Positions 16,992 to 25,754 of a DNA stretch of 64,000 nucleotides are shown piece by piece (positions within the stretch are counted from its first letter, which is position 1; each line of letters begins with the position of its first letter). The DNA lies in assembly GCA_902826695.1 (NCBI GenBank), contig CADEFU010000005.1:130746-194745 (forward strand). The letters run 5' to 3'. The notes below the pieces were generated by a model that saw only the letters and a program-made list of their open reading frames with translations, was not told where the DNA came from and did no database searches. The DNA comes from an uncultured Alphaproteobacteria bacterium (GTDB lineage: Bacteria; Pseudomonadota; Alphaproteobacteria; Micropepsales; Micropepsaceae). Position numbers and translations under genes: made by a program.

Positions 16992-17408
16992 CTAGTCGTC
17001 GCGGTAAACCTTCTCGCGCCGTTCGTGCCGTTCTTGCGCCTCGATGCTCAAGGTCGCAATCGGCCGCGCTTCTAGTCGGCGAAGCGAGATCGGATCGCCT
17101 GTATCTTCGCAGAACCCATACGTGCCTTCGTCGATACGCCGCAGCGCCGCGTCGATCTTTGAGATCAGCTTGCGCTGCCGGTCGCGCGCACGCAGTTCGT
17201 TCGCGCGTTCCGCCTCGCTCGACGCACGATCGGCGAGATCGGCATGCGGGACAGAATCGCTCGCCAGCGTCTGCAACGTCTCCTTCGACTCGCGAAGAAT
17301 GTCGTCTTTCCACTTGTGCAAGCGCTGGCGAAAATATTCGCGCTGACGCTCGTTCATGAAAGGCTCGTCGTCCGACGGCCTATAATCAGCGGGTAGCGAA
17401 ACGCCCAT
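16992..17408 (-). CDS. dksA: RNA polymerase-binding transcription factor DksA
   Basis: 138 residues. DksA enters the RNA polymerase secondary channel and works with ppGpp at stable-RNA promoters. The N-terminal helix pair (NERQREYFRQRLHKWKDDI through the coiled coil tip near DRQRKLISKIDAALRRI) and the C-terminal YGFCEDTGDPISLRRLEARPIA are visible. Only one of the four zinc cysteines remains (CEDTGDP, then L and I where C-x2-C would be). This cysteine-poor form is usual in alphaproteobacteria. A strong GGAGGAAC ribosome site precedes the ATG. Confidence 0.93.
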   Translation of the reverse strand: MGVSLPADYRPSDDEPFMNERQREYFRQRLHKWKDDILRESKETLQTLASDSVPHADLADRASSEAERANELRARDRQRKLISKIDAALRRIDEGTYGFCEDTGDPISLRRLEARPIATLSIEAQERHERREKVYRDD

Positions 17409-17455
17409 TCGATGTGTTCCTCCCCCGGCGCAACGCAGGCGCCAAAGTGCGGCGG

Positions 17456-17484
17456 AATATATTGACCGCCCTCGGGCGCAGCAA
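17456..17484 (-). promoter_or_regulatory. dksA: Probable dksA promoter
   Basis: On the minus strand TTGCTG (17479-17484) and TATATT (17456-17461) are 17 bases apart, about 48 bases upstream of the ATG. The 180-base gap between the protease stop and dksA is otherwise empty. Confidence 0.6.
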
Positions 17485-17587
17485 TGTCCGAAACACGAAA
17501 AGAAGTCTATGCTTTCCGGCGGATTTCTGGGCGATTTCGCGTCTGCGAAGTCCGGACAATTGCGACAGTACTGCTAAACATTGATGT

Positions 17588-18598
17588 CTAGCGTGTGGCA
17601 TATTCCTTGCGGCGCGCAACCTTGACGATCGCGCCTTGGGCCTTGCCTGCCCGATTGAGGTCGAAGGCGAGGGTTTGGCCCACCTGGGCCTCCACGATCA
17701 GCTTTTGCATCATGCGCGAATCACGCACCGGTGTTCCGTCGATGCGCGTCACGACGTCGCCCGCCCTCAAGCCAGCCACAGCGGCCGGGCCGCCCTGCGC
17801 AACCGACCCAACGCGCGCCCCTGCGCCTTCATCTTCCAGATCTTCCACATTGGCGCCGATCCAGCCCCTTTGCACGCGCCCGTTCGCGCGCAGCTGCCTG
17901 ACAATGGTCTTGACCGTGTTTGCCGGAATGGCAAACCCGATCCCGATCGACCCGCCCGACGGCGAAAGCATTGCTGAGTTCACGCCAACGACCTTGCCCT
18001 CCATGTCGAACAGCGGCCCGCCCGAGTTCCCGCGGTTGATCGCTGCGTCCGTCTGTATGAACTCATCATAGAGCTCCGCATCGAGCTGCCTGTTCCGCGC
18101 GGAAATAATCCCGGCCGACACGCTGCCGCCAAGCCCGAAGGGGTTGCCGATCGCAAGCACCCAATCGCCGGCTTTCGCCTCGTCGGAATCGCCAAGCACG
18201 AGCGCCGTCAGCGGCTTCTTTGGTTGCACACGCAACAGCGCTATGTCCGTCTTCGCATCGCGCCCGACGACGACAGCCTTGAGCCGCCGCCCGTTGCTGA
18301 GCGCAACGAAGATTTCCTTTGCCCCTTCGATAACGTGATTGTTCGTCACGATAAGCCCCGCCGGATCGATCACGAACCCGGAGCCCAATGACCGTCCGGA
18401 CGCCTCACCTTCCCAAGCCGACGGCGACGGCGCGAGCGGAGCCTTGTTCGCTGCTTGTTGTGGCCGATCGGCGGAAATGTTCACGACCCCCGGCGACAGC
18501 TTCTCGACGAGCGTCGAAAACCCGTCAGGCACCGGCTTGGCAAGCGCTAAACCGGCAAGTCCGATCGCCAGCGCCGCGGCTGCAAATCCTCTAACCAA
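17588..18598 (-). CDS. Periplasmic HtrA/DegP-type serine protease with one PDZ domain
   Basis: 336 residues with an N-terminal signal or anchor helix (FAAAALAIGLAGLALA). The chymotrypsin-fold triad is H88 (TNNHVIEG), D118 (KTDIALL) and S192 (NRGNSGGPLF). A single PDZ domain follows from about residue 235 (RGWIGANVEDLEDEG). One PDZ makes it closer to DegS or short HtrA forms than to DegP with two. The start is TTG 18598 with GAGGGG upstream. It lies downstream of hflKC on the same strand, with a hairpin between. Confidence 0.9.
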   Translation of the reverse strand: MVRGFAAAALAIGLAGLALAKPVPDGFSTLVEKLSPGVVNISADRPQQAANKAPLAPSPSAWEGEASGRSLGSGFVIDPAGLIVTNNHVIEGAKEIFVALSNGRRLKAVVVGRDAKTDIALLRVQPKKPLTALVLGDSDEAKAGDWVLAIGNPFGLGGSVSAGIISARNRQLDAELYDEFIQTDAAINRGNSGGPLFDMEGKVVGVNSAMLSPSGGSIGIGFAIPANTVKTIVRQLRANGRVQRGWIGANVEDLEDEGAGARVGSVAQGGPAAVAGLRAGDVVTRIDGTPVRDSRMMQKLIVEAQVGQTLAFDLNRAGKAQGAIVKVARRKEYATR

Positions 18599-18634
18599 GT
18601 GACCCCTCGCGAAACCCGCACCGCAAACGCAAAC

Positions 18635-18658
18635 GGCGCCGATCTAGTGATCGGCGCC
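18635..18658 (-). terminator. Hairpin between hflC and the HtrA gene
   Basis: A perfect 10-base stem (GGCGCCGATC / GATCGGCGCC) with a 4-base loop lies just after hflC. The following minus-strand bases are GTTTGCGTTTG, only weakly T-rich, so it may attenuate rather than fully stop transcription into the protease gene. Confidence 0.55.
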
Positions 18659-18686
18659 GCGTGGTAAAGAAGTGGTTTACGACGGG

Positions 18687-19559
18687 TCAGCGCGCGCCCG
18701 TGTGCCCTTTTTGGAAGTACTTGAAGAACGGACTATCCGGCGAGATGACCATCGTCGTGTTGCTCCCGCCCATCGACGCCTCATAGGCCTTCAACGTCCG
18801 ATAGAACTCGAAAAACTCACGGTCGCGGCCATAGGCGTCGCCCAACACACGGTTCTTCTCCGCATCGCCCTCGCCGCGAAGAATCTCGGATTTCCGCGTC
18901 GCGTTCGCCTTGAGGATCGTCACGTCCTTGTCGGCCGTACTCCGGATCCGCGTAGCTTCTTCGTCGCCAGACGCACGAATACCAGCGGCCTCGCGCTCAC
19001 GTTCCGTTTGCATGCGGCCGAAAACGGATTCGAGGTTTTCCTTCGGCAAGTCCGCGCGTCGGATACGCACGTCTTTGATTTCGATTCCAAGCCCCAGAGC
19101 CTGCACTTTGATCTGGTCACGAATCGACTGCATCAACTGCGGTCGCTCCGACGACAGCAGAGCCGCAAATGACTTCTTGCCCAAAACGCCGCGCAAGCTG
19201 GAGCTCAAGATCGAAGCCAAACGCTGGCGCGCCACGGCGTCGGTCCGCACGGATTGATAATAACGCAAGGGATTGACGATCCGATATCGCGCGAACGCAT
19301 CGACAACGATACGCCGCCTATCGGAGGCGATTACTTCCTCGGGCGGCGCGTCTAGTTCGAGTATCCGCTTGTCGAAGAACGTAACCGTCTGAACGAACGG
19401 CATCTTCACGGCCAACCCGGGCTCCTGCACGGTACGAACGGGATCGCCGAACTGCGTTATCAACGCCTGCTCGCGCTGCTCCACGACGAAGAATGTGTTG
19501 AAGGCGACGAAGATCAGCGCAAGCGCGACCGCACCGATGACACCGGGAGTGTATTTCAT
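18687..19559 (-). CDS. hflC: HflC, membrane protease regulator (SPFH protein)
   Basis: 290 residues. One N-terminal membrane helix (VIGAVALALIFVAFNTFFVV) precedes the SPFH/prohibitin domain that starts VEQREQALITQFGDP. Helical segments with EREREAAGIRASGDEEATRIRS follow. With HflK it forms the complex that surrounds and limits the FtsH protease. Its ATG overlaps the hflK stop (ATGA), showing coupling. Confidence 0.95.
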   Translation of the reverse strand: MKYTPGVIGAVALALIFVAFNTFFVVEQREQALITQFGDPVRTVQEPGLAVKMPFVQTVTFFDKRILELDAPPEEVIASDRRRIVVDAFARYRIVNPLRYYQSVRTDAVARQRLASILSSSLRGVLGKKSFAALLSSERPQLMQSIRDQIKVQALGLGIEIKDVRIRRADLPKENLESVFGRMQTEREREAAGIRASGDEEATRIRSTADKDVTILKANATRKSEILRGEGDAEKNRVLGDAYGRDREFFEFYRTLKAYEASMGGSNTTMVISPDSPFFKYFQKGHTGAR

Positions 19560-20695
19560 GGTTGGTTCCCTCCCGCGGCTGGAGGCTGCGCGCGGCGAAG
19601 CTCCGGCAACGGCAAATACTGCACGACGCCGCTCTTACTCTCGATGATGATCTTGTTCGTGTTGCCCAACACCAGCTGCATCGTCTCAAGATACATGCGC
19701 TCGCGAGTCACCTCGCGCGCGTTCTTGTACTGGTCGAGGATCGAAAGGAACCGCAACGCCTCACCCTGCGCCTCGGTGATCGCGCGTTGCTTATAGGCTT
19801 CGGCGTCCTGCTCGATCTTCGCCGCTTCGCCGCGCGCTTGCGGTATGATCGTGTTCGCGTACTTTTGCGCCTCGTTGCGCCTCTTGTCTTGGTCCGCGCG
19901 CGCGGCTTGAACGTCGCGGAACGCATCGATGACTTGAACAGGCGGGTCGACCTTGCGCAGCGCCACCCGTGTGATGTTCACGCCTGTTCTGTAGAAGTCG
20001 AGCGTCTCCTGCATCACCTGGCGGACCTTTTCCTGCAGTTCGGCGCGGCCTTCGGTTTGGATCGAATCGATCTTCGCTTGGCCGACAGCTTCTCGCATCG
20101 CACTTTCGGCAACGGCCTTGACCGTGCCCTCAACGTCGCTGACTTCGAACAGGTACTTCTCGGCGTCGGCCACCTTCCAAAACACGACGAAGTCGATGTC
20201 GACCACGTTCTCGTCGCCGGTTAGCATCATGCTTTCGACCGGGACATCAGACTCGCCGTCGCGCGAACTGTCGTCATCGATACGAAAACCGACATTGGTT
20301 TGGTTTTCTTGTTCGACGTTCGGACGCAAGACTGTCTCGATCGGATAGGGAAGCCGGATGTGCAAGCCCGGCCCAAGCTTGTCCACCGCCGCGCCAAAAC
20401 GCAGCACCACGCCCTGCTCTGCTGGCTGGATGACGTAAACACCGGTCAACAGCCATAGAATGAGTAACAGGCCGCCGATGCCGGCGAACATCATCCCGCC
20501 CGGCGGCTGGTTTGGAAACATCCGCTTCAGCCAGTCGCGTCCGCGCTTGAATACTTCGTCGAGATCGGGCGGCCTCATGTTGGGCCCCTGACCGCGTCCA
20601 TTGCCGCCGTTCGACGGTCCTTGCCCCCACGGTCCGCGGCCGCCCCCACCGGGGTTCCAACCGCCGCCACCGCCCTTATTGTCGTTCCAAGGCAT
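19556..20695 (-). CDS. hflK: HflK, membrane protease regulator (SPFH protein)
   Basis: 379 residues. A glycine-rich cytoplasmic N-terminus (NDNKGGGGGWNPGGGG) is followed by one membrane helix at about 70-90 (GGLLLILWLLTGVYVI) and the SPFH domain (QPAEQGVVLRFGA). The C-terminal helices with QAEARGEAAKIEQDAEAYK-like sequence are HflK-typical. The start ATG at 20695 gives the standard MPWN beginning. HflK and HflC act together on FtsH at the inner membrane. Confidence 0.96.
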   Translation of the reverse strand: MPWNDNKGGGGGWNPGGGGRGPWGQGPSNGGNGRGQGPNMRPPDLDEVFKRGRDWLKRMFPNQPPGGMMFAGIGGLLLILWLLTGVYVIQPAEQGVVLRFGAAVDKLGPGLHIRLPYPIETVLRPNVEQENQTNVGFRIDDDSSRDGESDVPVESMMLTGDENVVDIDFVVFWKVADAEKYLFEVSDVEGTVKAVAESAMREAVGQAKIDSIQTEGRAELQEKVRQVMQETLDFYRTGVNITRVALRKVDPPVQVIDAFRDVQAARADQDKRRNEAQKYANTIIPQARGEAAKIEQDAEAYKQRAITEAQGEALRFLSILDQYKNAREVTRERMYLETMQLVLGNTNKIIIESKSGVVQYLPLPELRRAQPPAAGGNQP

Positions 20696-20823
20696 TAGCC
20701 CTCTCATCCCGCCGTGTACGCGTCGTGCCGAGCAGATCGACCATGGAACCCCTGGACGCAGACAAGGAAAATCCGAACCGAATCACGCAACACAAACCAC
20801 ATTTCATGTACTGTTAGGGCGGG

Positions 20824-20852
20824 TTAATAGTTCCTAAATAGGCCTTGCGCAA
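20824..20852 (-). promoter_or_regulatory. Probable hflKC promoter
   Basis: On the minus strand TTGCGC (20847-20852) and TATTAA (20824-20829) are exactly 17 bases apart, 129 bases upstream of the hflK ATG. The rest of the 240-base divergent gap to mrp shows no gene. Confidence 0.55.
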
Positions 20853-20935
20853 CGCGTCACCGCAATGACCACGATCCCTGCAATGTGGTGCGTCTCGAAT
20901 TCGCGTCAAGGCCGCGATACAACAGAGTTTTCTTC

Positions 20936-22048
20936 ATGTCGAACCTCACTCCTGACGACGTTCTCGCAGCACTTAGAGCTGTCGTAGATCCTGCAAATAA
21001 CAAGGACGTTGTTGCTCTTGGGATGATCCAAGGCCTCGCTGTCAAAGATGGCCACATCTCTTTTGCACTCGAGGTTGCACCGGAGGAGGGACGCACCAAA
21101 GAACCGCTGCGTCTCGCTTGTGAAAAGGCGGTCTTGGCGCTCAAGGGCGCCCGCTCTGTGACTGCAGTCCTAACCGCCCACAAGCCCCCGGCGGCCGCCC
21201 ACGCGCACAACCATGGCCCCCGCCCAGCTGCCGGCGCGCCCGACCGTCAAGGTCCCGCAGGCGTCAAAGCCATCATCGCGGTCGCGAGCGGCAAGGGCGG
21301 CGTCGGCAAATCCACAGTCGCGGTCAACCTCGCCATCGCCCTTCACCAACTAGGCCGCAAAGTGGGCCTACTCGACGCCGACATCTACGGGCCGTCTATC
21401 CCGCGGATGCTCGGCTTGCAGGGCAAACCCAAGTCGAAGGACGGCAAAATCCTCCAGCCGATGGAAGCCTGGGGTTTGAAAGCGATGTCGATCGGCTCGC
21501 TGATCGACGAGGATCAGCCGATGATCTGGCGCGGCCCCATGGTGATGACCGCGCTCACCCAGCTTATCTACGACGTCGAATGGGCCCCGCTCGACGTGTT
21601 GGTCGTGGACATGCCACCGGGCACCGGCGACGCCCAGCTCACGCTAACGCAGCGCGTACCGCTTGCCGGCGCCGTCATCGTCTCAACACCGCAAGACATC
21701 GCGCTGATCGACGCCCGCAAGGGCCTTGCCATGTTCAAGAAGACTCATGTGCCGATCTTCGGAATCGTCGAGAACATGAGCACTTTCGTCTGTCCCAACT
21801 GCAATCATGAGTCCCATATCTTCGGTCACGGCGGCGCCCGCGAGACGGCGGCGAAACTCGGCACGGATTTCTTGGGCGAGATCCCGCTTCACATCAGGGT
21901 TCGCGAAACGTCCGATGGCGGCACACCGATCACGGCGCTGGACCCGAAGAGCCCGCAGGCCAAAGCGTTTGTCGAATTGGCCGCCCGCGTCGCCGCAAAA
22001 CTCGACGCCGGCGACGCGCGCAAAGCGCCGCGCATCACGATGGAATAA
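20936..22048 (+). CDS. mrp: Mrp/ApbC-type P-loop ATPase, iron-sulfur cluster carrier
   Basis: 370 residues. An N-terminal DUF59/MIP18-like domain (TPDDVLAALRAVVDP) is joined by a His/Pro-rich linker to the ATPase with deviant Walker A GKGGVGKS (119-126). Conserved DADIYGPSIPRML, MPPGTGDAQL and the cluster cysteines in FVCPNCNHE follow. It assembles and passes [4Fe-4S] clusters. ATG 20936 matches the domain start; an in-frame start 51 bases upstream is less likely. A hairpin terminator follows. Confidence 0.94.
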   Translation: MSNLTPDDVLAALRAVVDPANNKDVVALGMIQGLAVKDGHISFALEVAPEEGRTKEPLRLACEKAVLALKGARSVTAVLTAHKPPAAAHAHNHGPRPAAGAPDRQGPAGVKAIIAVASGKGGVGKSTVAVNLAIALHQLGRKVGLLDADIYGPSIPRMLGLQGKPKSKDGKILQPMEAWGLKAMSIGSLIDEDQPMIWRGPMVMTALTQLIYDVEWAPLDVLVVDMPPGTGDAQLTLTQRVPLAGAVIVSTPQDIALIDARKGLAMFKKTHVPIFGIVENMSTFVCPNCNHESHIFGHGGARETAAKLGTDFLGEIPLHIRVRETSDGGTPITALDPKSPQAKAFVELAARVAAKLDAGDARKAPRITME

Positions 22049-22050
22049 CA

Positions 22051-22077
22051 AAGGGCCGGCGCAGCGCTCCGGCCCTT
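22051..22077. terminator. Hairpin terminator between mrp and the convergent 22098 gene
   Basis: AAGGGCCGG and CCGGCCCTT form a perfect 9-base stem around a 9-base loop, directly after the mrp stop. With A's before and T's after, it can serve both strands. Confidence 0.75.
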
Positions 22078-22097
22078 CAAATTCGGATCAGGTGGAA

Positions 22098-22460
22098 CTA
22101 CTGGCCCGCGACGATCGCGACCTTGGCCTTCGAGCCGTCGCCCATCGTGATTTCCCAGGTGTCGCCCGCCTTCTTGGGGCCAGCGAACGGATTGCATTGC
22201 TCTTGACCCTTTTGCGGGCCGGCGTCGGCGGTGACGCAGAGCTTGCCGTCCTTCAGCGCCCACTTGCCCGTGGTCTTCGTACCGTCGGGCAGAATGACGG
22301 CCATCGTGCCGTCGGCGTTGTAGTGCAGCTTTGTCACTTCGCCCTTCGCGTTGGTGACCGTGGTCGTGTTGCCGTAACGGCCTGCCATCGGGTCGTCGGC
22401 CGCGATCGCGAGCGAGGTGCTCAGAGCAAGGGCGGCAACGCCCATCAGAATGCGCTTCAT
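22098..22460 (-). CDS. Small exported protein of unknown function
   Basis: 120 residues with a clear signal peptide (MKRILMGVAALALSTSLAIA, cleavage before ADDP). The mature part repeats short strand motifs (GRYGNTTTVTNAKGEVTKLHYNADG, LPDGTKTTGKWALKDGKLCV) and holds two cysteines that could form a periplasmic disulfide. No named family is recognised, though the layout resembles small beta-rich lipocalin-like or DUF-type proteins. It lies alone behind its own 110-base upstream gap. Confidence 0.65.
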   Translation of the reverse strand: MKRILMGVAALALSTSLAIAADDPMAGRYGNTTTVTNAKGEVTKLHYNADGTMAVILPDGTKTTGKWALKDGKLCVTADAGPQKGQEQCNPFAGPKKAGDTWEITMGDGSKAKVAIVAGQ

Positions 22461-22569
22461 GGGTTATCTTCCCTACCAGTTGGAACAAGTCCTAGTCGGA
22501 CCAGCGGCCATGTAGTCCCTGCCTCGCGCGCAAGCAAGCGTACGCACGCGTCAGGCGTGCTGCGCCGCA

Positions 22570-22947
22570 CTAAATTTCCGTAATGTGCAACCAGGGCAAG
22601 CGCTCGTCGGCGAACGCCTGCCCTGCAGGTGGAAAATCCTGCGGCATATCGAACGCGCCGACATGGAAATGCACCTCGGTGGGCCACCGATCGCCTTCAT
22701 AGGTCAGCGTCGAGCCGCAGGCGGAACAGAATCCGCGCTTGACGCCCGGCGACGACGCATAAAGCGCAAGCTGTCCCTGCGTGAACGAAACTTGCGAGCG
22801 CTCGAAACCCGCAAACGCCGACACCGGCGCACCGGTATGCTTGCGACAGGAATGACAGTGGCAATAGGCCGTCCACTTCGCTGGCCCGCGCAACTCGAAC
22901 CGAACGGCCCCGCACAGGCATCCGCCAGTTTGAACGCCGCTCACCAT
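22570..22947 (-). CDS. GFA family protein (formaldehyde-activating enzyme/CENP-V fold)
   Basis: 125 residues. The zinc-binding pattern is complete: GGCLCGAVRFE (first C-x-C), CHCHSCRKHTGAP (C-x-C-x2-C) and FCSACGS (C-x2-C). Family members include glutathione-dependent formaldehyde-activating enzyme, but most have other unknown roles. The ATG overlaps the stop of the SMP-30 gene, so the two are translated together. Confidence 0.87.
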   Translation of the reverse strand: MVSGVQTGGCLCGAVRFELRGPAKWTAYCHCHSCRKHTGAPVSAFAGFERSQVSFTQGQLALYASSPGVKRGFCSACGSTLTYEGDRWPTEVHFHVGAFDMPQDFPPAGQAFADERLPWLHITEI

Positions 22948-23849
22948 CCGGCGTAACTAAGCTTCAACCCAGGCCGTGGCCAATCCATTTGAACGAGCTT
23001 GCCCGTCGCGGACAACGTCACCGTCGCCGTCTTCATGTCTTTGCCGCCGAAGCAGATATTCGTGACCAAAGGATCGGCGAACGGCGTCTGCTCGTACGTG
23101 CCGTCCGGCGCAATCGACGTAATCGCGCCGGTCGGTAGCGCAATGGTAGCGACACAAACGCGTCCGTTCGCTTCGACCGCCAGCGAGTCGAAATACTGCA
23201 ACCCCGGCAGCCCGCACACGCAATTGCTCAACAGCGGCGACGGCACCACTTCGCCCGGCGCTGATAGCTGAAAACTCACCAACCGGCCCGCCTGCGTTTG
23301 CGCGACATAGAGTGTCTTCTCATCCGGCGACAAGCCGCAGCCGTTCGGCATGTCGATCGGAAAAACGATTTCTTTGATCTGCTTCCCGTCCGCCGTCGCG
23401 TAATAGACCGCGCCGCGATCATGCAGCCGCCCATACCCTTTGCCCAGATCGGTGAAGTAGAACCCGCCGTGGCGGTCGAACACGAGATCGTTCGGCCCGT
23501 TCAGCCTCAAGCCGTTGCACTTGTCGTAAAGTCGCTCAACCTTGTCCGTCTTCAGATCGATCCGCTCGATCCGCCCGGTCTCGTAACTCGCCGGCCGGTC
23601 GCCTGGAAACAAAAGCCCGCCGCGATCATGCCACTCGAACCCACCGTTGTTCGTCACATAGACAGCGCCGTCGGGGCCCAACGCCGCGCCATTCGGACCG
23701 CCGCCCAATGTCGCGATAACTTCAGTCTTGCCGTTCCAAGCGCGCGTCAACGTCCCACGCGCGATCTCGACGAGTACAATGCTGCCGTCGGGCATCGCAA
23801 TCGGGCCTTCGGGAAACTTCAATCCACTGGCGATTTCACGAACGGACAT
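22941..23849 (-). CDS. SMP-30/gluconolactonase/LRE-family beta-propeller hydrolase
   Basis: 302 residues. Metal-site motifs are in order: FPEGPI (Glu), LNGPNDLVFD (Asn), DMPNGCGLSPDEKTLYV (Asn/Asp). These belong to calcium- or zinc-dependent lactonases such as gluconolactonase. The substrate is uncertain. ATG 23849 has AGAGGA about seven bases upstream and is preferred to GTG 23855. It is followed directly by the GFA gene. Confidence 0.88.
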   Translation of the reverse strand: MSVREIASGLKFPEGPIAMPDGSIVLVEIARGTLTRAWNGKTEVIATLGGGPNGAALGPDGAVYVTNNGGFEWHDRGGLLFPGDRPASYETGRIERIDLKTDKVERLYDKCNGLRLNGPNDLVFDRHGGFYFTDLGKGYGRLHDRGAVYYATADGKQIKEIVFPIDMPNGCGLSPDEKTLYVAQTQAGRLVSFQLSAPGEVVPSPLLSNCVCGLPGLQYFDSLAVEANGRVCVATIALPTGAITSIAPDGTYEQTPFADPLVTNICFGGKDMKTATVTLSATGKLVQMDWPRPGLKLSYAGW

Positions 23850-23861
23850 CGGCACTTCCTC

Positions 23862-24365
23862 TTAGCGTTTATCCAGGATGACGAAACTGTAGCCGATGGG
23901 CCGCTCCGCTGACGAGGGATAAACACCGGCGACCGTCTCGTGCCAATCCGCGCGATCGATCGGCGGGAACAGTGTGTCCCCCTCAATCTCGCCGTGCACG
24001 CTGGTCAGGTAGATGCGCCGCGCGTGCGGCAGTGCAGCCTTGTAGATCTCCGCCCCACCTATCACCATGATCTCCTCAGGCGCCTCGCCGTACGCCACGT
24101 CCAGCGCCGCTGGGAGTGAGGTCACGACGACCGCGCCTTCGGCCTGGTACGACGCATCGCGCGTGACCACGATGTTCGTGCGCCCCGGCAGCGGCCGCTT
24201 CGGAAAGCTCTCCCAGGTCTTGCGGCCCATGATCAGCGGCCGCCCAGCCGTGCGCTCGCGGAACCATTTCATGTCTTCGGGGATACGCCACGGCAGCTTC
24301 CCGTCTCGCCCGATGACTCCGTTCTCCGCAACCGCAACGATGAGTGCAATGACCGGTTCCGTCAT
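23862..24365 (-). CDS. folA: Dihydrofolate reductase
   Basis: 167 residues. It reduces dihydrofolate made by ThyA. Motifs are IVAVAENGVIGRDGKLPWRIPEDMKWFRE (with the acidic active-site residue in PED), IMGRKTWESFP, PGRTNIVVTR and the late MVIGGAEIYKAALP cofactor loop. The ATG overlaps the stop of the GNAT gene (ATGA). The thyA-GNAT-folA order forms one operon. Confidence 0.96.
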   Translation of the reverse strand: MTEPVIALIVAVAENGVIGRDGKLPWRIPEDMKWFRERTAGRPLIMGRKTWESFPKRPLPGRTNIVVTRDASYQAEGAVVVTSLPAALDVAYGEAPEEIMVIGGAEIYKAALPHARRIYLTSVHGEIEGDTLFPPIDRADWHETVAGVYPSSAERPIGYSFVILDKR

Positions 24366-24844
24366 GAGCCGAGCTTTTTCAGCGCCTCGCCCGTCAGCCG
24401 GTAGATCGTCCACTCCTCCATCGGAATCGCACCGAGCGACTCGTAGAACTTGATCGAGGGCTCATTCCAATCGAGCACCGACCACTCGACGCGCGCGCAG
24501 TTTTCGCGCACCGCACGGCGCGCCAAGTTCAAAACGAGTTCTTTGCCGATCCCATGGCCCCTAAACGCGGGCCGCACGAACAAGTCCTCGAGATAAATTC
24601 CGTGCCGCCCACGAAACGTCGAAAAATTGTAGAACCAGAGCGCAAACCCGGCGGGCGCGCCCTGCCACTCGCCGATATCGCAAAAGGCCCTCGGGTTCGG
24701 CCCGAACAACGCCTGTTCAAGACCGGCCTGCGTCGCGTCCACGTCGTCGAGCAGCCGCTCATACTCCGCAAGATCGCGAACAAATGAATAGACGAGCCCC
24801 GCGTCCGCCGCCGTCGCGGCACGAATTCGAACGCCCTCGATCAC
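24362..24844 (-). CDS. GNAT acetyltransferase, SAT1/diamine-type
   Basis: 160 residues. The sequence [23 protein letters not shown] then [27 protein letters not shown] (acetyl-CoA loop RGHGIG) and the late [15 protein letters not shown] are the SAT1-like N-acetyltransferase pattern. Diamine or thialysine substrates are plausible, not shown. It starts with GTG overlapping thyA's TGA and overlaps folA. Its insertion in the folate operon is the unusual point. Confidence 0.87.
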   Translation of the reverse strand: MIEGVRIRAATAADAGLVYSFVRDLAEYERLLDDVDATQAGLEQALFGPNPRAFCDIGEWQGAPAGFALWFYNFSTFRGRHGIYLEDLFVRPAFRGHGIGKELVLNLARRAVRENCARVEWSVLDWNEPSIKFYESLGAIPMEEWTIYRLTGEALKKLGS

Positions 24845-25635
24845 ACGGCCACCGGCGCGGCGATATGCGGATGCGCCTCGTACCCCTCAAGCCGGAAGTC
24901 GTCGTACTTGAAGCCGAAGATGTCCTTGACGTCCGGGTTGATGCGCATCGTCGGCAGACCAAGCGGCGCACGAGATAGCTGCAGCTCCGCCTGCTCAATG
25001 TGGTTCAGGTAGAGGTGCGCATCGCCGAACGAATGGATGAACGCGCCCGGCTTCAATCCCGTCACCTGCGCCACCATCATCAACAGCAGCGCATAAGACG
25101 CGATGTTGAACGGCACGCCGAGAAAGATGTCGGCCGAGCGCTGATAGAGCTGACAAGAGATCCGCCCGTTCGCGACATAGAACTGGAACAGACAGTGACA
25201 CGGCGGCAACGCCATCCGGTCGACGTCGGCCGGGTTCCACGCGGTCACGATCAGCCGTCGCGAATCCGGGTTCTTCTTGATCTGCTCGATCAGCTGAGTG
25301 ATTTGGTCGATCGTACCGCCATCCCGCGCCGGCCAAGACCGCCACTGCGCCCCGTACACCGGCCCGAGATTTCCGGCCTTGTCCGCCCACTCGTCCCAGA
25401 TGCGGACCCCGTTCTCCTGTAGATAGCGCACGTTCGTGTCGCCTTTGAGGAACCACAAGAGTTCATGCACGATCGACTTCAGATGCAACTTCTTCGTCGT
25501 AAGCAGCGGAAACCCGTCGTTGAGATCGAACCGCATCTGGTGCCCGAAGATCGACAGCGTACCCGTACCGGTCCGGTCGTGCTTCTTCGCGCCGTGACGC
25601 AGCACGTGCTCCATCAATTCGTGATACTGGCGCAT
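24841..25635 (-). CDS. thyA: Thymidylate synthase
   Basis: 264 residues, the normal ThyA length. It methylates dUMP to dTMP. The catalytic Cys is in [14 protein letters not shown], preceded by the arginine pair in [12 protein letters not shown] and followed by the folate-binding [21 protein letters not shown]-terminal [10 protein letters not shown] is the closing segment. It heads the thyA-GNAT-folA operon. Confidence 0.97.
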   Translation of the reverse strand: MRQYHELMEHVLRHGAKKHDRTGTGTLSIFGHQMRFDLNDGFPLLTTKKLHLKSIVHELLWFLKGDTNVRYLQENGVRIWDEWADKAGNLGPVYGAQWRSWPARDGGTIDQITQLIEQIKKNPDSRRLIVTAWNPADVDRMALPPCHCLFQFYVANGRISCQLYQRSADIFLGVPFNIASYALLLMMVAQVTGLKPGAFIHSFGDAHLYLNHIEQAELQLSRAPLGLPTMRINPDVKDIFGFKYDDFRLEGYEAHPHIAAPVAV

Positions 25636-25722
25636 CGAAACCTCGCGAACTGCCGCTTCCGCCTATCTTAACGGCTCTGCCATCTGGACGGAAAGCGCCA
25701 GAAATCCTGCGTCCCCAGCTCC

Positions 25723-25751
25723 TTCATTTCTTTACCCGAAGCGCCTATATA
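25723..25751 (+). promoter_or_regulatory. ssrA: Possible ssrA promoter
   Basis: TTCATT (25723-25728) and TATATA (25746-25751) are 17 bases apart and point to a start near 25758. The -35 is weak. Confidence 0.4.
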
Positions 25752-25754
25752 GAA

